Below are positions 24,032 to 36,105 of a stretch of 64,000 nucleotides of DNA, piece by piece; the stretch's first letter is position 1; each line of letters opens with the position of its first letter. A program made the translations under genes and the position numbers. Origin of the DNA: Notospermus geniculatus (taxonomy: Eukaryota > Nemertea > Pilidiophora > Heteronemertea > Lineidae); contig NMRB01000850.1 in assembly GCA_002633025.1 (NCBI GenBank), positions 17,733-81,732 of the forward strand, written 5' to 3'. Under the pieces are notes generated by a model. The model worked only from the letters and a program-made list of their open reading frames with translations, was not told where the DNA came from and did not search any database.

Positions 24032-26393
24032 ATGGCTCGACAGCGCCATGTTCATCCGGACAATGAAATTGACTTCTTTCTGTCTGTTCCCCGATTCGCC
24101 GCTGAGTGCAATCCACATAGGGAAACTCATGACCTTAACATTGCTGAACATTATATGCACGTGGCTGATGTGTACGGTAAAGCAGTGTATGCAATGTACC
24201 TAGCGTGGCCAGTCGATCAACAGAGGCCCCAGGAAGGACATGAGTCGTTTTGTGACTTATTGGAGGTTCTTCTCGTACACCTACTGGCAATTCGAGAGAC
24301 CTTCAATGATAGAGTAATGATTCTTCGACGTGGCGAACTCCAAGTCGACCAAGAACTTGTAGGCCTAGGACGACAGTTCCACGACAATGCGAATGGGCAT
24401 GCCGGTGGGCCTAGGGTTCCCACTGCCAGCAATCGAGTTGAAGATCATCCCGGTGCAGACCTTGAGGAAACTGTTGATGATGCTGTTGGCATGCTACAAC
24501 ATGTAGAAGAACCGAAGCAGCCTGGTCGTCGTCGCATGACAATTTGCCCAAATCGCGTGCAATTTCTCTGGGAAATGGGCTTCAAGTGGCGTGCCATTGC
24601 AAGGATGTTGGGTGTGAGTGAAAGAACGTTACGTAATCGTCGACGAGAAGAGTCTTTTCAGCAGCTGAATTTAGAATTCGCGGACATTAGTGACGAAGAA
24701 CTAGACCAGCAGCTAAAGTCGGTCATGGACATCACTGAGCGATCAGGGGAAACATTCATGATAGGTGCCTTGCGTGCTCGAGGTAGGTGAACACAAAAAT
24801 TTGTGCATTCAATACACAACTTGTACTCAATACACATTTATTGAAATGTTGACTGTATGTAGGATAATGAATAGGCCTACAGCACATAGTTTTCCGATTG
24901 ATTTGACAGGAACAGGGATTCTTTAAAGCGAATCGATAGCGGATTTTGTTTACATTTGGCTGGTGTTTGTAAACACAAAATTCAGCCAATCAAAATGCAC
25001 GAAAATTTCTTTGTTGACATTCTGGAGAAGTTTGTTTACATTTTTTCCTGAAAATTCGTCCCCTTTCAAATTCTATTTCTAAATCAAATTTTTTCGCTTT
25101 CGATTCGCTTTAATTGTACCCTACAAGGCTGGCTGGCCTCTCAGAACACCTGACATAACATCGTTTCTCCTCACAGAAGGGAAAAAAAGAAATTGTTCTT
25201 TATAGAACTTCATTTCAAACTTCAGCAAATTATGTCCATGTGTATCATTCACATGAGTCTTTAACTTTGCCAGGTATTCGGGTACAAAGACAGCGTGTCA
25301 GAGAAAGTCTTATGAGAATTGATCCGGTTGGTCGAGCCCTACGCCGTAGACGAGTCATATATCGCAGAACTTACTGGGTACCATTCCCCAACTACATTTG
25401 GTAAGCAGGTTTTTGTCCTATGTTAAATGTACTACAGATACCATGGTGTGCACTTTTCAGTTGGGAGCTCACCGCCAACAGCCCATTGGTGATTGTTTGC
25501 TGCATAGTATAGCCATCACTATTCATACTAGACTTACATACATCTTCTGCAACTCCTGTTCAAATACCAGCAATATGTTTGATATTATGAGGAATTGAAA
25601 ATCAGTAAAGCATGCTCCACTTCATTGTTTTTGCAGGCACATTGATGGAAATCACAAGCTGATAGACCCATGGGGGTTTGTGATACACGGAGGTATTGAT
25701 GGCTACTCAAGACTGTGTGTCTTCCTGGAGTGTGGGAGTTGTAATCGTTCTGAAGTGGTCCTTACACATTTCAAATCAGCAGTGGCTTCTTATGGTCTCC
25801 CACTTCGTGTGAAATCTGACTATGGAACTGAAAATGTTGACGTTGCCAGATACATGCTGGAACAAAGCGGCCTTAACAAAGGAAGTTTCCTTACTGGGAA
25901 ATCAACGCATAACCAGCGCATAGAGAGACTCTGGCGTGATGTCAGGGAGTGTGTTACTAGCATATTTTCTGACCTGTTTTTCCTTATGGAATTACATGGT
26001 ATTGCTGACCGGTATGATGAAATTCATATTCTAGCAATTCGGTATGTCTTCCTCCCGCGAATAAATAGAGCATTATATGAATTCAGGGAGCAATGGAACC
26101 ATCATTCTCTCAGGACTGTCCAAAACAAAAGTCCAAATATGTTATGGTACGAAGGAATGCTTTCAGAACGGAACCTTGCATATGATGGTCCTTTGGAGTT
26201 GTTTGATGATGGTGAACCTGTGCCCGATCTGCAGACTAACAACAATGTTCAGGTTCCTGAACTCTCTCGCCATATATCAGACCATGACTTGGCTGAATTA
26301 CAGAGACTTATTGATCCATTAGCTGATGATCAGCATTGTGGAATTCAGTCATTTCTTCAGACAGTTGAATTCCTGAAGAGAATAAATTTGTAA
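24032..26393 (+). CDS. DDE integrase/transposase of the large transposon (3 exons)
   Basis: Exons 24032-24782, 25274-25400 and 25637-26393 join in phase with GT-AG borders (GAG|GTAGGT, GCCAG|GT, TTTG|GTAAGC, TTGCAG|GC) to give 544 residues. Start chosen as the first in-frame ATG. Residues ~174-203 form a helix-turn-helix (FKWRAIARMLGVSERTLRNR). The core is an RNase-H-fold integrase: first Asp in WHIDGNHKL (D296), second in VKSDYGTEN (D354), Glu in HNQRIERLW (E389), so D-D-34-E with every acidic residue intact. Wording around the motifs (GGIDGYSR, NQRIERLWRDV) matches the rva/integrase-core proteins amplified in many fish, coral and echinoderm genomes. It should cut and join the element's own ends. 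The ATG is 87 bp inside the left terminal repeat. The next AATAAA is far off, at 27668-27673. No stop or frameshift seen. Confidence 0.9.
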
Positions 26394-26698
26394 CAATGCC
26401 TGCAAGCTTCCAATGCCATGCCTCAAATATTTCTCAAGCCAGCCACTTTGTATTTGTATTTCTACTAAATATTGTTCTGACTGTAAACCTTGCAATATAT
26501 ATGGCTGTTGGTGGGAAACAATTCCAGGCCAAAGTTGCAGATAATGCAGAAGTCTAAAGACCAGACAGTATTTAGCCTTGTCACATGGCTTTATGAAGAG
26601 CCATGTTTCCTGACGTCAGCAACATGTATTGATGGATTTGGGGGCCTAGTTAGGTTTCCCACTGACGGCCATATTGCAATATAAGATTCACTGTATTT

Positions 26699-27564
26699 TT
26701 AGCTCACTCGTGAGCTTTTATCGTCCTGTGGCGTCCGTCGTCGTCCGTTAGCAGGGCACGTTTAGTAACCGCTGGAGCTATTGATCTGACCTAGGGGTAC
26801 ATATATACCCCTAGGTCAGATGACCTATGACACCAAGTTTCGGTCCGATTCGATTCTTGGCTTGGCCTCCAGGTGGCCAAAACCAAAAACACAAAAAGTG
26901 CAATAACTCCTTAACTAATGACTGGATCGTCTCCAAATTTTTATCTCAGGTGTATCTAATTAGGATACATAACATATATAACGGGGTTTTGATCTGACCT
27001 ACTTTTCAAGGTCACAGAGGTCCAAGTTCGACAAAAGTGACGAACCTGCCACAGGTCTTCATTATTTCCATCTTCATATCTTGCATAAACATGTATTAGA
27101 GGAGTACCTTCAAAACTACCGAGTTTCGGTTCGATCGGACATCCAATATGGCCGCCAGGTGGCGTAACCTGAAAATCGACCAAGTGCTATAACTCAGGAA
27201 CGGCTTGACCCAGAGTTCTTGAACTTGATATTTACCTCCCTCTAGGTGACCTTTACAAGCACGTCAAATTTCGGCCTGATTAAACTTCCAATATGGCCGC
27301 CAGGTGGCGTAACCTGAAAATCATCAAATGTGCTATAACTCAGAAACGACTTGACCCAGAGCGCTCAAATGTGCTATGTGGCTCCCTCTAGATGACCTTT
27401 ATGTGCATGTGAAGTTTTGGCCCGATCAGACATCCAATATGGCCGCCAGGCGGCATACCTCAACAATCATTGAAGTCCTGCAACTTGGGAATGACTTGAC
27501 CCAGATTGCTCATAACTGACATGTACCTCTCTCTGTCATTACACTGTGTCCAAACGAGTGAGCA
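26699..27564. repeat. interspersed repeat with TTTAGCTCAC...GTGAGC ends and internal tandem units
   Basis: The left end reads TTTAGCTCACTCGTGAGC and the right end ACGAGTGAGCA. The interior contains three to four diverged copies of a ~150-bp unit with CCAATATGGCCGCCAGGTGG and TATAACTCAG(A/G)AACG. I recall similar repeats in several marine invertebrates. It lies between the convergent integrase and HECT genes, inside the transposon. Confidence 0.65.
26784..26821. repeat. perfect 16-bp hairpin
   Basis: ATCTGACCTAGGGGTA and its exact complement are separated by six bases (CATATA). It lies downstream of the integrase stop, inside the interspersed repeat. Without a T run or similar signal, no termination role can be claimed. 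Confidence 0.75.
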
Positions 27565-28497
27565 CATGGTCCATGGACCATTTCATGTTACGAACACAGT
27601 CATCTGGTCATGTAAATGGTTCTGGCATGAAGAAGTAACACGAAAGACAGTGATACGAATCATTGAAAATAAAGTTTAATTTTTAAAAACTAGCTAACCT
27701 TGACCTACTCAACTCACTTCTCATAACTCGTAAGAAATGTGAACTAACACGTGTTGAAAATGATCCCAAAGGATCAGCCACAACTTAATTAGCTGGCTAA
27801 TTATGCAGCTGACAGCTATTGAGTTTGTCACTGAAATGGGAAAAAAGAGCCCAACAAAACTTTTTTGATTTCAGTGCTGAAACCAGAGCTGCATATAAAG
27901 TCTACACTGAGAATAAGCCTACAAATTGTTAATTCGGAGAGGTTGTACACCTTGAACATGAAATGTGTACCAAACTAATTGAGTTTGTGGCAGATTCTAT
28001 GGGGTTAAACGATATATCTAAAATAAATGCGTAAAAGTTTCAGCAGAGTACACACATTATGCGACGTCTCTTGCAGCCGCGAGCTCCCCTGGGTACACAC
28101 GCCCAGTCTATGGTGACTTCTTTGAGTAATTATCACAAAATATCAATGACAGTATATAGGCTCTGAAGGGATCCAGATGGAAGACCAGAAAAATGCTTCT
28201 GCGGCGGCCAAAACACTAAAATTTTAGCACTNACACCCTTTATGAATACGGCCCATAGTATTTGTAAACTTTCCAAAAATATGTTCATACATGTACTTTC
28301 CACTAGATACTTACATAGACTAGGTATTACAAGTGAAAGTGACAATAAAATGGCGACAACATACAAATGAACTTAAAATGGCAACACTTTAGATTGAGAA
28401 TCAGCTATGAAACCATCAGAGGAACATGGTATAACCACTTTTTCTCGACAGCCGGCGCCACTCTCCAACCCGAGGGACTAACTAATACCGTCCTCCT

Positions 28498-31400
28498 TTA
28501 ATTTCCAAGAATGAAGGGACTGTTTACCAATGCAGTTTCAAACCATTTCATCAGGTCTTCCACGCCAGCATAATTCCATAGTGGAATTGTTATGCTTGGT
28601 CCACAGGTACTAGCAGTGGGAAGTGGTCCGATTGGTTGGGCGTCAAACAGCATTGATGGGTCTTTGCCTTCACCCCACCCAATAAGGGGGACTTCATCCA
28701 GTCCTGAGGCATATAGTAAAATCTGGGGCGGTGTAATCTTGCTCTTTCCTTAAATAAAAGAATACAGTCATATTAAATTGTAGTTGCCAGCAAATGCTAT
28801 CATTTATCCCAAGGACAATAGGAAAAGAACATCCCTGGATGATCTCCTAGCGCATGTACAGTATATAAAGAGCAACGCAGAGCGTGGCATTCCATATGCC
28901 CCCGACTGGTATGTTGTTTGTGGGCGAACCAATCTGAAATTAATTGACAGAAACTCGATTTCAAGATGGCCACCATAGCCGCCATCTTGGATGGGCGGCA
29001 GAGCTGGTTACAAAATGTTACAGCGGTTACAAAATGTGAACTGCTAATGGACGCACAGGTGAGCTAAAAACCATATATTTACCTTCATCAACCATCTCCA
29101 GAAATTCCACCCACAATTCCATAACATTGTTCTCTTTGGTGCGATGGTTACCTTCAGAGAAGACAGGTTTGAACATCTGAACAAGTTCACGACCAGTCAC
29201 CTTCTTCTTGGGAGCAACCATCAAAACCTGCTCCATGGCAATTGGGTACTTCCGCAACAGGCTCAGGAACTCGTACTTCTCGAGACCAGAAACAAAGTCC
29301 TCCAGTTCAGATCTGCAATAGTAAAGGGACACACTCACAGAAGTCAAATTAAGTTTCTGTCTTTATAACACTACAGGCAGCAAATTCTTACAACAGTATG
29401 AAAAGACCATCAATGGATGGTCTGCTTGCACATCTATAATCCAATAATTGGTCAAAAGACAATGAAAGAAATATTAGGAAATGGTCCATAATCCTTATTC
29501 ACATAATCTTCCTTAGTCTTGTACAATTTCAGTCACTATGACATCGGACATCTTCCATCATTTTCAGTTCTGCAAAACTAATGTAAAATTGTGAATAATT
29601 TATGTTCCTTACCTACAGTGCCCTATAGCATAAAACTTCATCAGCCTGCGCACAGTTCTTTCAACTGTGGTCAATGTCACCAGTGTGCTCAGGCCAGCAG
29701 TGAGGAGTATGGATGTACCATCCTCCATGGTCACCGGGTTCACTTTGTTAATGCAGTCTTTCAACTCATTATCGGTCTTTGCATCTTGAATCTGAAATGG
29801 CATGGGATGGAAATTTCATTTTTGAATTGTTACGCTTTCTGTCACTGAGATGCATGGTTCACAGACCATGTACAACACATGACTCAAAGGTCAGCCTAAT
29901 CCTCGACCTGAAAGAGGCATTTCCTAAAAATATGGCATTCCGGTAACTGTGATGCAGTGTAGTTTTTAGGCCAATGATGCAAACTTTAGAGAGTCTACTC
30001 TGTACTTTGGTCCATTTTCAACAATTCATTGCAGTGTTGCTGACCACATGAAGGGAGACAGTATTATGTCATATACACTTCACTAAGCCTCTCACCTGAA
30101 TAATACCTAACACTAACCTGGCGAATAAAATCCCTTACAATTGCAGAGGGGATGTCGTTCAGGGATGGGTTGCATTCTTCATATCCTCTGAAGATGAACC
30201 TCACTACAAGAGGAGAAAAGACAGTGGTCGACGGTCCTCCTGAGAGTACGATCAGAGAGAGGGCCCAGCCAGCCCAGAAATACAGCCTGTTTTCCAATTT
30301 TTCGGCGTTATGTGTAACTGTAAGCCCACCATCACCATTTTCCGCAAAAAGCCCAGTTGATGGGGCCAACACTTCTTTCAGTAAGAGACGAAGGAAGTCC
30401 CTCCGTGGTCCTCCGTCATCTACGGTGCTAAGACTGTCAAAAAATTTGACTTCAATGTTGGGAGTACCGGTACTCGACATGTCCAACGTGGCAAATGCTC
30501 GACGAAAGCTTCTGAATGGGCTGATACGGCTGACCACAATTTCCTTTGGCTCCTTGATACCACCCTGTTGCACATGGCTGGAAATCAGTGCGGCAGGGTC
30601 AGATGGAGCACCAACTTCTGAACTGAAATTAAATGAAGAAATTACAAGAACACATCTAACTTGTTTATGCCAAGGGGATGGAAATGCAAAATGCTGATGC
30701 CTTTTAGTACAGCATAAATGAATGTGCAGTAGCATGACACATCCAGTCAATGAAGGTAGCCATGAATGTTTGAGGATTATGAAGCCATCACTGTCATCAC
30801 TTTGCGGCTGTGTGTCAGATTTTTCATAAATCTTGCATCGACGAGAGACTACCATGGATATTTTGTCCCAAATGAGCCAGAGAACCAAGTTCTTATTCAT
30901 ACTGGGAATAAGTTGAATGGAACTTATTATATATCACTATGGTATGTGCACATTCTTCTGCATGTATTTTGAAAGCAATATGCCAAGGAACTTGTGATTT
31001 TTAACATGTGAGGAGTAAAAATAAGCTTTCATTTTGTTAGGCCTTATCCACTTAAGCAGATAAAACTTGTAATACTAGTAACCTGGGAGGTTTAGCATTT
31101 GCCACTGGTGGCTGAACGAAATCATCCACTTCATCATGTTCATCTTCCTTGACGATGAAGCCATTGTCAATGCCATCAATAATGAATGACTGTTCATGTG
31201 TCTGTACAGGAACCTCATCTTGCTTCTGCGCTCGCTGTTTGGGAGGTAGTATCTCAGGTAAGTCATCTGACATCTCATCCTGAAACGTTAATTCAGCTAA
31301 TTAACCCCCCAAAAATTATTAACGAGCTGTCTACTTGAAGGGCAAATCACAAACATTCTCCAGATGAACAAACATGATGCTGAAATACAACAACGATTCA

Positions 31401-34361
31401 ACTTACCGACTCCACATCCATATCCATGTAAAGGCTGGCGTCAAAACCATCCCTCAAGTCACCAGTGGCCATTATATAAATTTGTCCTCCACCGATTAGC
31501 CCAAGCACTCTCTGGCCATCCCACTTGTTTCCAGGGGCGACATGAGGGACTAAAACTTTACCTCTATTGACCTTCACAAATTGAAACCTGAAGAGGAAAG
31601 AAAAAGAAATGGGGTAAATTCCATCAATTTCAGCGAAAGCGTAACTTTAACCTCCTACATCATCTTTGGGAGAACTAGAATCAGACTTTTTATTATCCAC
31701 AAAACTTATCAATGCTCTCCCCCCCCCCCCCCACCCATTCAGTGAGAAGTTCGACAAACCTGGGTTTTGGCAAATGTGCCAGTTTGTCTCTGAAAATATC
31801 CTCCATATTTTCCTCAATGGATTCTGCCGACATAGCACTTGATATCTCTATACAGTTGACGACTCTATGGTGGTGATAGAGCATGTCCTTTTTAACGGGT
31901 ACGGTTGACATACCCTTTGTGAGTAGGGTTACATCTCTGGTCACCGTTCGTGCTGAAAAAAATGGAATGATAGCACCAAAGTCAAGTATATATGTATGTA
32001 TGTATGTACATCTGTTGTAGCTAATGTAAAGCTGCAAGGATGAGCTAGGATAATTTTACAGTTCCGTCTACTTTGACCCACTATCTTCAACTCACTGATT
32101 TCAACATTAGGTGAGCCATGGTTTGCAACCATTTCTCCCTAAAAATGGCAACGCCTTGGAATGGCAGATCTTCTCAGTCAGGTGGAGGCTGAGGAGCCTG
32201 ATAGCCTAGTAGTTGTCACGTCCGCTTAGCATGAGGAACATGAGTAGCTTGTGATGGCCTCCTCCATACTTACCAGGGCCAATAATGCTAAAGTGCCGGC
32301 CCTGACGGAAAGATACAATACAATCAGGCGGTACCTCTTTTGCATAACATGATGTTTAGCTGCATATTTGGAAATGTGTTGGTCCAGATGTGGAAAAATA
32401 AAAAAACAGGCCAACAGCGTTTACAATATGATGGAACAGAGTGTTCTACTTAATGAAGAATATTGTACCAGTAGCCCTACCTCTTTTTTTCTGACTTGGA
32501 AGTTCCTGTTGTCGACCCCTTGATCTGTGCCCAGACTGAGAATGAGAGCGGGACCGAGGAAATGTTGGGGTAAACGCCCTCCTGACCTCCTCCATCAGTG
32601 ACACTGGCCTTGTTGTGTCAGGTGTAGATGTCGTACTCGTAGACGAGCTGCTGCTGCTGCTGCTGGTGCTGGGACGTGAACAGGAAGATCTACCACTAGC
32701 AGCAGTGGGCCTGGATGGCCCTGTTGAGTTGGCTACTCCTAGTGTAAACGTCTGCAAAGAGAAGAAGAAGACTTTGATCACAGTATAGAAACCATGCAAA
32801 ATTTTCGTTTTGACAAACTTACGTTAACACAACATTTCCAATAAAACACTTTTATAACACGAAATGCCATATGTCTTATACAGGTTAACATCTCCGCCTT
32901 ACACAAACTANTTGGCACGCTACGTCTGATTTCTGCTAAGATTTTTAGGAGATGGTCGAAAACTGGACCGGGTGTCCCGTTAATTCTGGGCCATGTCTAT
33001 AGCTTAGCCCCTAGGCTACTAGCCTTAGCCTAGGGAAGGCTAGGCTAACATACGCCTGCCTATGCCAACAAGACCGTGAATAAGGCATGATGATGACCTA
33101 GCTCTATAGCTACATATGTACTGGTAGGCCTAGGTTAGTAGGTAGGCTACACCGCTGGTAGGCTAGGCTAGGCTAGGCTAGGATGGGTTTTAGGGTAGGT
33201 TATAATAGGCCTATATACCACCGGTAGGCAAGGCTAGCCTAGGCCTAGGGCATAGGCCTAGTAATAAGTAGGATTAGGGAGGAGGCTTATATGCAGTGTA
33301 GTGATATGCCATCTGGGGTCCGTAAGAAGACGACCCTGAATGCAGTGCAGCATAGCCTCTAGCTCTCTAGGCCTAGGCATAGGCCATGTTTGCCTAGCCA
33401 AGCCCTAGGGCCTATACCTCATCATCATAGGCCTAGGCCTATCTATCCATGGAAGTAGGCCTATGCCTAGGCCTAGGCCTACAGCATGTAGGCCTACAGA
33501 TACTTCCATAGCATAACATCAGTTTCGCTAGCGGCCATCTTGCCAAAATTAGGTCGTCGTCATGGGGATCTCGCGCATGCGGCCCCCACTGGGGGAAAAG
33601 AACCCGGATGTGAGTTGTCTGCCAACGTTAAAAGCAATGAAAATTCCGCGGAGTTTTCAGCTGCGCAGTATTTTTGCATTTATAGAGTGACTAGTCATTG
33701 TAAATTTTAATTTTAGGCCCTAACACGTTTGCTCGAATCATGAGGAACTACTTCGATTCATTATCATGAAGATCAGGTCAGATACCGTGAAAAACTTGAT
33801 GTTTTGTCAGCGACGATCCATGAAAAACAGCACGCTTTCCCGTTGACAACCTATTTGCGCATGCGTAAGCTATGTTGGGACCGGGCACCAGTGTAGAGCC
33901 AGGACTAGGCATTCCCATGGTGATGACCTGATTATTGGCAAGATGGCGCTAGCGAAACTGATCTATAGGGCCTAGGCCTAGGCCTACCTTACCTGGGTAG
34001 GGCCTAGCTAGGCGGCCTTGCCTAATCTACATGACCTAGGCCTAGGCCTATCTTATCTTATTTCTTGGCCATGGAGGTAGGGCCGCCCTAGCCCTAACCT
34101 CCATCCTCAGGCCTAGCCTAGGCCTAGGCTATCTATGGGATGTGGCCATGCACATGATGATGCACATGGGCGCTTGCCTAGGCCTCCCTCGCATCGCATG
34201 ATGCCTACCTCCCTCCGTATCCTCTCAACATGAGGATGCTGAGTTATTTGTGAGACTATATCTCTAACTCCATCGGGGGCCCCGGCTGTAGAATGCCTGA
34301 GATCTCTTAAAAGATCATCAAATTGAGATGTGTTGAACATCTCCTTCATTTCACGATTCAT
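28498..34361 (-). CDS. HECT-domain E3 ubiquitin ligase carried by the transposon (9 exons)
   Basis: Exons on the minus strand: 34361-34209, 32751-32481, 31952-31760, 31587-31407, 31279-31083, 30622-30118, 29791-29613, 29312-29083, 28748-28498. All introns are GT-AG, most with pyrimidine tracts, and the phases agree, giving 719 residues. The ATG has an in-frame stop just upstream. Residues 52-141 are Ser/Arg-rich with a poly-Ser run; 267-331 are acidic. From about 360 to the end is a full-length HECT domain: N-lobe motif VDDGGPRRDFLRLLL (~399-413), C-lobe LLYASG and LPTASTCGPSITIPL, whose Cys685 is the expected thioester cysteine 35 residues from the C-terminus. HECT ligases take ubiquitin from an E2 onto this cysteine, then pass it to substrate. 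It resembles the amplified G2E3-like HECT proteins of fish, as I recall them. Substrate unknown. Intact by inspection. Confidence 0.88.
32195..32312 (+). repeat. SINE-like repeat in intron 2 of the HECT gene, copy 2
   Basis: A tRNA-like head (TGATAGCCTAGTAGTTGTC) is followed by the body shared with 12615-12705 (GAACATGAGTA, TTACCAGGGCCAATAATGC, CCTGACGGAAA). Confidence 0.5.
32990..34110. repeat. AGGCCTA-rich low-complexity region in intron 1 of the HECT gene
   Basis: Dense runs of AGGCTAGGCTAGGCT and TAGGCCTAGGCCTA occur at 32995-33260, 33355-33500 and 33965-34130, broken by the MITE at 33518-33963. The string is self-complementary. A single N lies just before it, at 32911. Confidence 0.7.
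33518..33963. mobile_element. MITE inside HECT intron 1
   Basis: Inverted repeats of about 50 bp: ATCAGTTTCGCTAGCGGCC, CATCTTGCCAA, and AGGTCGTCGTCATGG are mirrored at 33911-33963. The interior has no coding sequence. It is nested within the large transposon and does not touch an exon. Confidence 0.75.
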
Positions 34362-34472
34362 ATAATCTGATAATCAGCAACAATCCTGGCATTGAACGTG
34401 ACACTGCTTGCTTGAGCAATCATGCACCACGTTGACCATGTTGACAACTGACAGACAGAACAGACTGGCGCG

Positions 34473-34951
34473 AAATTTCGTGTAATGCAATGTCAACAAC
34501 GTACCAAGCCAAGACCGCATAAAATGATGACGTCACACAAAGGTATGACGTCATCAAAATGTGCTGGTCACGTTTTCTTGATTGGTCTCGCTGAACCGTT
34601 CAGACATGTTTCTCAGTTCTGACAGGAATTTGGGTCTTGACCGTATTATGAAATCAGACAGTAAAATTTGGCGGTTCTGATAAGATAATATGAATATTCT
34701 GGCAAGAATTTGATTCTGTGACATGTTTCTGAGTTCTGACCGCATATTGTCAAATCTGATAGTATAATTTGGCGGTTCTGATAACATAATATGAAAATTC
34801 TGGTGACAATTTCATTATTCTGACCATATCCTCGAAATCTGATAGTATAATTTGGCGGTTCTGATAAGATAATATGAATATCTGGTGACAATTTCATTAT
34901 TCTGACCATACTCTCGTGGTTCTGACATTTTTTCCGCTTTGGCTTGCCATA
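34473..34951 (-). repeat. right terminal inverted repeat of the large transposon
   Basis: Inverted counterpart of 23468-23945, closer to the solo copy at 22357 in some details (for example the CATACCTTTG spacer between the two CRE sites). The HECT start codon lies 112 bp inside it. Confidence 0.9.
34528..34585 (-). promoter_or_regulatory. CCAAT box and two TGACGTCA sites in right terminal repeat
   Basis: TGACGTCA at 34528-34535 and 34546-34553 and CCAAT (as ATTGG at 34581-34585) mirror the sites before the integrase gene. They lie about 170-220 bp before the HECT ATG, so both genes may share one promoter sequence by virtue of the inverted repeat. Confidence 0.55.
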
Positions 34952-35705
34952 TCCCAGGGCTAGCGCAGAACAATGGCGCTGCTCTGCTCTGCTGTTGCTA
35001 GGGATTACATAATTGGACAATGAATGGTACCATTACGTAGCTTAGCCTCCCCATTGTCATCCTACAAGGTTTGGTTGAATTCTGATCAGTAATATTGAAA
35101 TGATCCCAGGGGTACCACAGAACAATGGAGTTGCTGTTCTGTTAATAGGGATTACATAATTGGATAATGAGTGGTACCATGACGTAGCTAAGCCTCCCCA
35201 TTATCATCCTACAAGGTGTCGTTGAGTTCTAATCAGTAATATTGAAATGATCCCAGGGGTACCGCAGAACAATGAAGTTGCTATGCTGTTGCTAGGGATT
35301 ATATAATTGGATAATGACTGGTACCATGACGTAGCTCAGCCTCCCCATTATCATTCTACAAGGATTGGTTGAATTCTAATCAGTAATATTGAAATGATCC
35401 CAGGGGTACCACAGAACAATGGAGTTGCTATGCTGTTGCTAGGGATTACATAATTGGATAATGACTGGTACCATGACGTAGCTTATCCTCCCCTTTATCA
35501 TCCTACAAGGTTTGGTTAAATTCTGTGCAGAAATAGTGAAATGATCCCAGGAACATTGCAGAACAATGGAGTTGCTATGCTGTTGCTAGGGATTACATAA
35601 CAGAGTGATGGGTGGTACCAGAAGGTACCCTAGCCCCACCACTATTATCATACCAAGTTTGGTTGAAATCTGTGCAGTAATAGTGAAATGATCCCAGCCA
35701 TACCG
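34952..35705 (+). repeat. ~147-bp satellite array, right block (about 5 units)
   Basis: Successive monomers start with AGGGGTACCGCAGAACAATG near 35106, 35255, 35401 and 35546; the last diverge. The same satellite lies left of the transposon, showing that the element landed in it. Confidence 0.9.
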
Positions 35706-36105
35706 CAGAACATCTTATTTCCTCGGCCCCTTTTCAAATCCGGTGGATAATAACGTTGGGCCGCAACCATTATGCATTTCCCCTTGCCTTGATGCACATG
35801 ATTGATTAATCTGTCCTCCTTAATAGAGGATTGGAATGGCCCACTAATAACTAGAGGGGTGCAAGGTGCAATTAGGTCAGTGGCTCAGATCAACCCATCC
35901 TGAGACTGCTCTAAGAACCCCTGATGTGGATCAACCAGATCACGTAAATTTATGTAAAATGAGTTAAAGTGGGAAGGTGTATTTCTGCAATAAATTTTCT
36001 AAGGCACCGGTAATGGTCAGTGTACTTAGCCCAAATACCGCCCCCTAGCAACCATCGAGTCATCGAGTGGTCGCGTCGCGTCGAGTCGATTACCACAAGC
36101 CTAAT

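Larger units (their letters stand above)
23468..34951. mobile_element. 11.5-kb DNA transposon carrying a DDE integrase and a HECT E3 ligase
   Basis: Inverted repeats of about 480 bp bound the unit. The tips are TATGGCAAGCC and GGCTTGCCATA. TCCCAG flanks both sides (23462-23467 and 34952-34957), a perfect 6-bp target duplication; removing the element restores an uninterrupted satellite monomer (GATCCCAG followed by GGCTAGCGCAGAACAATGG). Inside are two convergent intron-containing genes, an integrase from the left and a HECT protein from the right. TAYGG termini with 6-bp duplications are, from memory, features of IS3EU-type eukaryotic transposons; that superfamily name is an inference. I know of no described transposon of this kind with a HECT gene, but cannot search. 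Confidence 0.85.

Noticed and set aside
30152-30697. 181-codon plus-strand frame
   Set aside because: Exact antisense of the HECT N-lobe exon; a shadow of the real minus-strand exon.
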